Assembly (NCBI GenBank): GCA_023105745.1
Contig: JALGQZ010000001.1
Coordinates: 55,312,937-55,376,936 of the forward strand
Reading direction: 5' to 3'
DNA: 64,000 nt
DNA from: Austropuccinia psidii
Lineage: Eukaryota > Basidiomycota > Pucciniomycetes > Pucciniales > Sphaerophragmiaceae
In this document: positions 59,216 to 64,000 of the stretch, piece by piece
Position numbering within the stretch: the first letter of the stretch is position 1
Layout: each line of letters begins with the position of its first letter
The notes under the pieces: model-generated
The model's database searches: none
Told to the model about the DNA's origin: nothing
The model's input: the letters and a program-made list of their open reading frames with translations, nothing else
Made by a program: the position numbers and the translations under genes

Positions 59216-59914
59216 GATGTCAGGAATTAACTTGAAATAAATGAATTAAAATCAAAATTTGCTTGAAGTGAAAAGAGTCAACAATCAAATCTTGAGGAAA
59301 ATCAATGAATCAAATTAAAATCTTCAACTACATCAATGAATCAAAATCAAATGAAGTCTTGAAGTCAAAATCAAATCAATGTCTTGAAGTAAATCAATGA
59401 ATCAAATCAATCAAAAAATCAAAAGCTTGCAAAAATCAATCAATCAAATGAAATCTTGAAGAAAAATCAATTTATGTCAAAATTCTTGATGTCAAAAAAT
59501 CAGCAGAATCAATGAAATCTTCAGGTCAATATCAAATATGTCAAATCAATCAATCAATCAAAATCAAGTGACTTCATCTTCAAAAACCAAAATTATTGAA
59601 TAATTAATCAATTATGAATCTTGATGTGAAGAATGTGTCTGAATATCTTGATGAAAAATTTGAAAATCAAAGAAAATCAAGATGACGTCTGAATTATGAA
59701 TGAAATGAAAATTTGATGATTTGAAAATGATTTTAAAAAGAATAAAAAAATAAAAAATGGGTCAGCTTTCAATTTTCAAAATGAAGAATGAATGAAAGAA
59801 AATTGAGAGGTGACGATGAATCATTAAGTTCATAAGCGTAAAAGAATCATAATTTCTATGAAATGAGTGAATGAACTTATAAAGAAAGAATGAACAGAAT
59901 GAAAAGAAATTATG
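59216..59914 (-). other. 5' leader of element B, TTGATT-rich
   Basis: Same low-complexity leader as in A, somewhat rearranged by small repeats. No gene. Confidence 0.65.
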
Positions 59915-59928
59915 AGTTAATTAATATA
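59915..59928 (-). promoter_or_regulatory. Candidate self-priming site of element B
   Basis: Identical in sequence and position to that of A (one base inside the LTR). It is complementary over 13 of 14 bases to the LTR block at 60297-60310, where this element has C instead of T at one end. Confidence 0.6.
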
Positions 59929-59929
59929 A

Positions 59930-61348
59930 TGTCACAGGGGCTCTAGTGGAAATACAAGAGTGGCCTGGCACTCAGAAATCAGGGAACTCACTTGGAAGAC
60001 TCCAAAGAATAAAGAATAAAAATAATAAGAATGAATTCCTCCAAAAGATATGCAGGTACAAGATGAGATGCAAAAGAGGAAAGGGAAGCCAAATGGCCAA
60101 AGAGCCAACCAAGTAAGCCCTTAATCACTGTTTCAACCTGCCAAAAATGAAGAATGGAATTAGTAAAGATATGACCACCAAATATCCATTGACAGGCGAA
60201 GAAAGAAAAAGAGAAAAGTGCTAAATGACTGACTTGATAATATCAGTTTTTGCTTAACTAAAATGAAAAGAAAATAAAGATAAAAATAAATCAAAGCATA
60301 TTAATTAACTGGGGAAAAACCCCCCAGGGTGGAAAGGGTAGCCGGTATATGTGAAAAGCTGGGAGCTTGAGTTCTTCAGGCTGAAAACTGATCTGTATTG
60401 ATCTTTGAGGCTGTATTGATTGTTTTGAGAATTGATACAGCTGGCTAATATTGAAATTGAAATGGGTTTGATGAATTTCCCACATTTGAAAATGAAATAC
60501 AGTTCTTGATGGATCCAGACTGTATTGAAATGAAGGTGGTTGCCAAGAGGGATTGAGTGGAGCTTTGACACTTGACAACTCCTTTTGGCACTGCCTCTTG
60601 AATACACCTTGAGAATGAATTGACAGTATTCCCTTGGAAGGAATACTTGGAGTTAGAATAACCAATGACTGCTTGATGGCGTCATTGGTATTTGATGTTT
60701 TGACACTTGCCCTTGAGCCTTGATGAATCCTCTTGATGACATGACTGGATGGCCTGATGGAAGATTGAAATAACCAGATGATATTTCCGCCAGTGAATTG
60801 CTGCTGAAAAAAGATGCATAGTGGTGTATAACACCATATATGGCATTTTGGTTATTTCAGGTTGAAAATGGCCATATGTCTTTAGAGATGACGCCAGGAG
60901 GATATTGGTGAAATTTGGTTTTGGAAGGCTTCAGAGGTGTCAGAGTGTCTTTTGAGGTATGTGGCCATTTTTGCATTTTTGGCCAAATACAGCTCATACA
61001 TTCTTAAAACTGTATTTGCACAAAGTGCGCAAAAGTGTGCAAATGCGCAAAATACGCAGAAATGTGCAGAAACTGTATTTAAAGCCACATACAGCTTCTT
61101 GGGCTGTATTTCCCCCGTTGACTTGGGAATACCAAAATTGCCCAAAAGTAGAGAAAGGCCAGGAAAGGCCTGATGACGGTGACGGGCCCAAGTTGGGCCC
61201 AGATGATGAAATGGCCATAAAAGGCCAAATGAGGTGAGATGGCCAATTTGGCCAATGATTTATGGAAATGGCCAAATTGCCATATATTGGATGTGGCATG
61301 GATATGCCATATTGAAGTCCAAGGGGATGAATTGCCATGGTTGTGACA
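59930..61348 (-). repeat. 5' LTR of element B (1,419 bp)
   Basis: TGTCACAG to TTGTGACA, followed by TCACC. The region near 61022-61070 holds five to six degenerate minisatellite units, of which only two to three keep GCGC, compared with two in the other LTR, so the array again differs between the LTRs of one element. The AATACAG/CTGTATT motif cluster lies at about 60986-61110. Confidence 0.95.
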
Positions 61349-61353
61349 TCACC
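61349..61353. repeat. Target-site duplication of element B (TCACC), right copy
   Basis: Identical to 51995-51999. Confidence 0.95.
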
Positions 61354-63021
61354 ATATCAAGCTGGAGGGGTCTCAACCTCCAGTTGGAGTGATCTACTCT
61401 TTATCAAACCAAGAGTCGGATACCCTTAGGGCGTAAATTTCAGAGAATGTAGAGAAAGGTTTTATCCGGCCAAGCTTCTCCTAAACAGGAGCACCTGTCC
61501 TCTTTGTCAAAAAAGAAGGATAGTGGCCTCCATTTGTGTGTTGATTACGGCAAACTCAATGATATTACTAGGAATAACAAGTATCCTCTTCCTCCTATTC
61601 ATCAAGTTCTTACTGTCTTTAATGGTTTTTCTATCTTCTCCAAGATTGATTTGTGTGGTGCATAAAACCTGCTCAGAATGAAGGAAGGTGATGAACATTT
61701 GACTTGTTTTAGAACTAACTATGGCAGTTAGCAGTATTTGGTTCTGCCATTTGCGCTCACGAATGCTCCTTCCTCTTTTCAAAACCTTGTCAATGATTCT
61801 TTTTTATGATCTTCTTGATATTTATGTTGTGATTTATTTGAATGATGTTATGTTTTTTTCCAAATCTGAGGAAGAACATGTCACTCATGTGTCCACTGCT
61901 CTTTCCAGACTCAGAGCCAATAACCCCTTTGCTAAGGCCTCCAAGTGCCTATTTCATGTGTCTAGTGTAAATTATTTAGGTTATGTTGTTTCTTCTGAAG
62001 GCCTCAAGATGGACCAAGCACAATTCCCACAAATTCTAAATTGGCAACCTCCAGGAAACCTCAAGGATATTCAATGATTCCTTGGCTTCGCCAATTTTTA
62101 ATGCCTTTTAATCAAGAATTATTCAAAGAAGATTATTTCACTCACAAGTTTCCTCAAGAAAGATTTCCGTTTTCCCCTCAATGAGGAAGCTCTTAGACAG
62201 TTCTATAAGCTCAAAGAGGCTTTCACCACTGCTCCAATCCTTTCTCACTTTAATCCTTCTCTACCCACCATTGTGGAGACTGGTGCTTCTGATTATGCCT
62301 TGGGTGCTGTACTCAGTCAGGTCTCTGACTCAGGAAAACATGCCATTGCATTTGATAGTCCCAAACCTCTTCAAGAAGAGCGCAACTATGAGATTCATGA
62401 CAAGGAACTCCTTGGCATAGTCTGGGCTCTCAAGTGCTGGAGAGCTTTTCTCCTTTCTCTTTCTTCCTTTTTTGAAGCTCTCACCAATCATAGCTCACTT
62501 CAATATTTCATGTATTCAAAGATTCTCACTTTCCATCAACGACGCTGGGCTGAATTTCTCTCTGAATTCCATTTTTTAAGCACTTACTGCCCTGGACGTT
62601 TGGCTACCCTTCCAGATGCATTGTCATTCTGGGAAGATGTTTACCCAGAGAGGGGGGAAGATTTCATAAGCAAGAATCAAATGGATTATCAAAAAAAATC
62701 AAGCAAGATTAAATTCAAGCCTCAAAGTTCTTTGAAGTCAAGGTGGATTGATTTTCAAATTTGATTGATTCAATTCAGAAGGAATTATCGCAAGATTCTC
62801 AATATAGAAGTATTTTTCAAGATTTGGGTACAGGTAAATGTCTCCAAGATTATTCTCCTGATTCCTCTTCCCAGCTTCTCCTGTTCAAACATTGGGTGGT
62901 GGTTCCAAATGGCCCCAAAATTCAACTCAGCATACTTCAAAAGAGGAATGGCTCTCCTCTAGCTGGACACCCTGGCCAAGAGAAGACTCTCAAACTTGTC
63001 AAGCAGGATTTTCACTGGTCT
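61349..63021 (+). pseudogene. Element C pol, remaining part (RT, RNase H, start of integrase), truncated
   Basis: Resumes after the TCACC duplication with HHIKLEGS-like sequence and runs through reverse transcriptase (YLDD region reads YLND near 61840), RNase H (ETGASDYALGAVL, HDKELLGIVWALK) and the integrase zinc-finger start (SPLAGHPGQEKTLKLVK). Stops and shifts are scattered (for example near 61665, 61807, 62075 and 62760). Similarity ends abruptly after the HFHWS-equivalent at about 63021, so catalytic integrase, chromodomain and 3' LTR are missing. Relative to A, 15 bases (RACDH) are absent exactly at the B insertion point. Confidence 0.9.
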
Positions 63022-64000
63022 TGTGAGCCTTTGAGATATGACCACATACCCAATAAGGTCACAAGAAAGACTCAGAATAATTATACCTTTAAGATAATTA
63101 TACTAAAATTACTGAGAATAATTATACATGAAAAATAATGACTTTAAAAATACAAAAAAGACCATAAATTGGTACAAAACTTGGTTTAACTTAAAAACCA
63201 ATGCGTCAACATGTAAAATAAATTATACCATTGGATTCCCCATGGTAAAATACACATATACCATTTTTATGGCATATCTGTAAAGTCAATATTTAATGAG
63301 CTATAAGGAATAATACCTTATAAAAACCATAAATACTTATTTATTTGAAGAACCAATGAAACAACATGTAAGATAAATTGTACCATTGGATTCTCCATGA
63401 AGATTCACACATAAAACAATTAATGACCTAATTTCCAAAGTTAATACTTAAGGAATTAACCTGAATATATGCACTTTTTTGGTCAACGCATATATTCAAG
63501 GATCATAGCTAATATCTCTTAAGCTATACAAGATAGAGTGATGAACCAAAAATGAAGTTTCTACGTAATTAATGTAAGAGCACAGATATAATCTTTATTT
63601 TACAAATTATAATCAAGGTTAAAACCTATGATGAAATATTGATAAAAATCAACAGAGCTGTTGACCACTTTGTTTTGAAAGTGGTCCAAACTTAAAGTAA
63701 AGTACACAGTTGTATTCTACTAGTTCATTCATGAAGAATGATGTAATTTTTATTATTAAATTCAGGGTACAACCCCCTGAAATCATGGCTTGAAGTTTAA
63801 AATATTGAATTTCAACAGAAAAGATGAGTTACAAGAAAAATCATCAAAATTAGAGTTTTGATGATGTAATAAAAGGCTCTTGGCAGAATAATAAGGTTGT
63901 GTCATGCTATCAGAATTTACTCTCTGAATTGCTGTAGCGTGTAAAACTTAAACGTTATTAAAGATCAAAGTTTGAGCTTAAATTGAGCAGTTATGATCAC
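63022..64000. other. AT-rich DNA after the truncation of element C, with a 155-bp two-copy repeat
   Basis: AACCAATGxxxCAACATGTAA-ATAAATT-TACCATTGGATTC starts at 63196 and again at 63351, a 155-bp period. The copies diverge towards their ends. No gene or LTR end is visible. Confidence 0.6.

Larger units (their letters stand above)
52000..61348 (-). mobile_element. Element B: full-length but defective relative of element A, nested in C
   Basis: A 9,349-bp element with LTRs at 52000-53398 and 59930-61348, TGTCACA/TGTGACA ends and a perfect TCACC duplication. The order of parts is the same as in A: polypurine tract, 3' noncoding duplication, pol, frameshift signal, gag, leader, priming site. The LTRs differ at clearly more positions than those of A (a dozen or more within the first 350 bp), so it is older. 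gag and pol each carry several lesions. It lies head-on to its host element C. Confidence 0.95.

Overview
Organism. The window looks like a fungal, eukaryotic, transposon-dominated genome segment. It has no operons or bacterial genes. Long AT-rich stretches without coding content are interrupted by Ty3/gypsy LTR retrotransposons with chromodomains, and there is one eroded, intron-bearing hAT transposase. The gag protein (N-terminus MPVQHSPPARQTRSQ, C-terminus FPSQGKA) resembles what I remember of a very abundant family in the myrtle rust fungus Austropuccinia psidii. A rust fungus (Pucciniales) is therefore my best guess, from memory and not from a search. I see no convincing host gene, tRNA or rRNA in the 64 kb.

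Layout. 1-1836: AT-rich, with one short proline-rich open stretch (minus strand). 1837-3547: old solo LTR (E, plus). 3548-6704: AT-rich, nothing convincing. 6710-16320: element A (minus), a complete Ty3/gypsy chromovirus with two LTRs, intact gag and pol and a perfect 5-bp target duplication (TTAAA). About 16.7-18.8 kb: hAT transposase relic (plus). 18.8-32.9 kb: AT-rich, with tandem repeats near 25.4-25.9 kb and 26.4-27.0 kb, the latter just upstream of a strong TATA box. 32965-34621: solo LTR (D, minus, TSD ACCAC). 35361-43000 and 43001-50640: an apparently perfect 7,640-bp direct tandem duplication. Each copy carries AT-rich DNA and the 5' LTR, leader and start of gag of element C (plus). 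C's LTR is itself split by a solo LTR (F, minus, TSD GTGAA). 50641-51999 and 61349-63021: the rest of C, broken and cut off inside integrase. It is split by element B (52000-61348, minus, TSD TCACC), a complete-length but mutationally dead relative of A. 63022-64000: AT-rich DNA with a two-copy repeat.

How the parts work together. Element A shows a full set of retrotransposon parts. These are a conserved LTR promoter block (TATA-like motif, GGGG/CCCC hairpin, AGTTAATTAATATA), a candidate self-priming primer-binding site complementary to that block, a polypurine tract, and gag with a zinc knuckle. At the end of gag there is a textbook-like -1 frameshift signal: GGGAAAA, a 6-nt spacer and a 10-bp hairpin. 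Pol then encodes protease, reverse transcriptase, RNase H, a DD35E integrase and a chromodomain. B and C keep the same signals but have broken reading frames, so they could only move with proteins supplied in trans.

Relative ages. C is older than B and F, which are inserted in it. The 7.6-kb duplication is later than F because both copies contain F. A is young: its LTRs differ by about nine substitutions plus one minisatellite length change.
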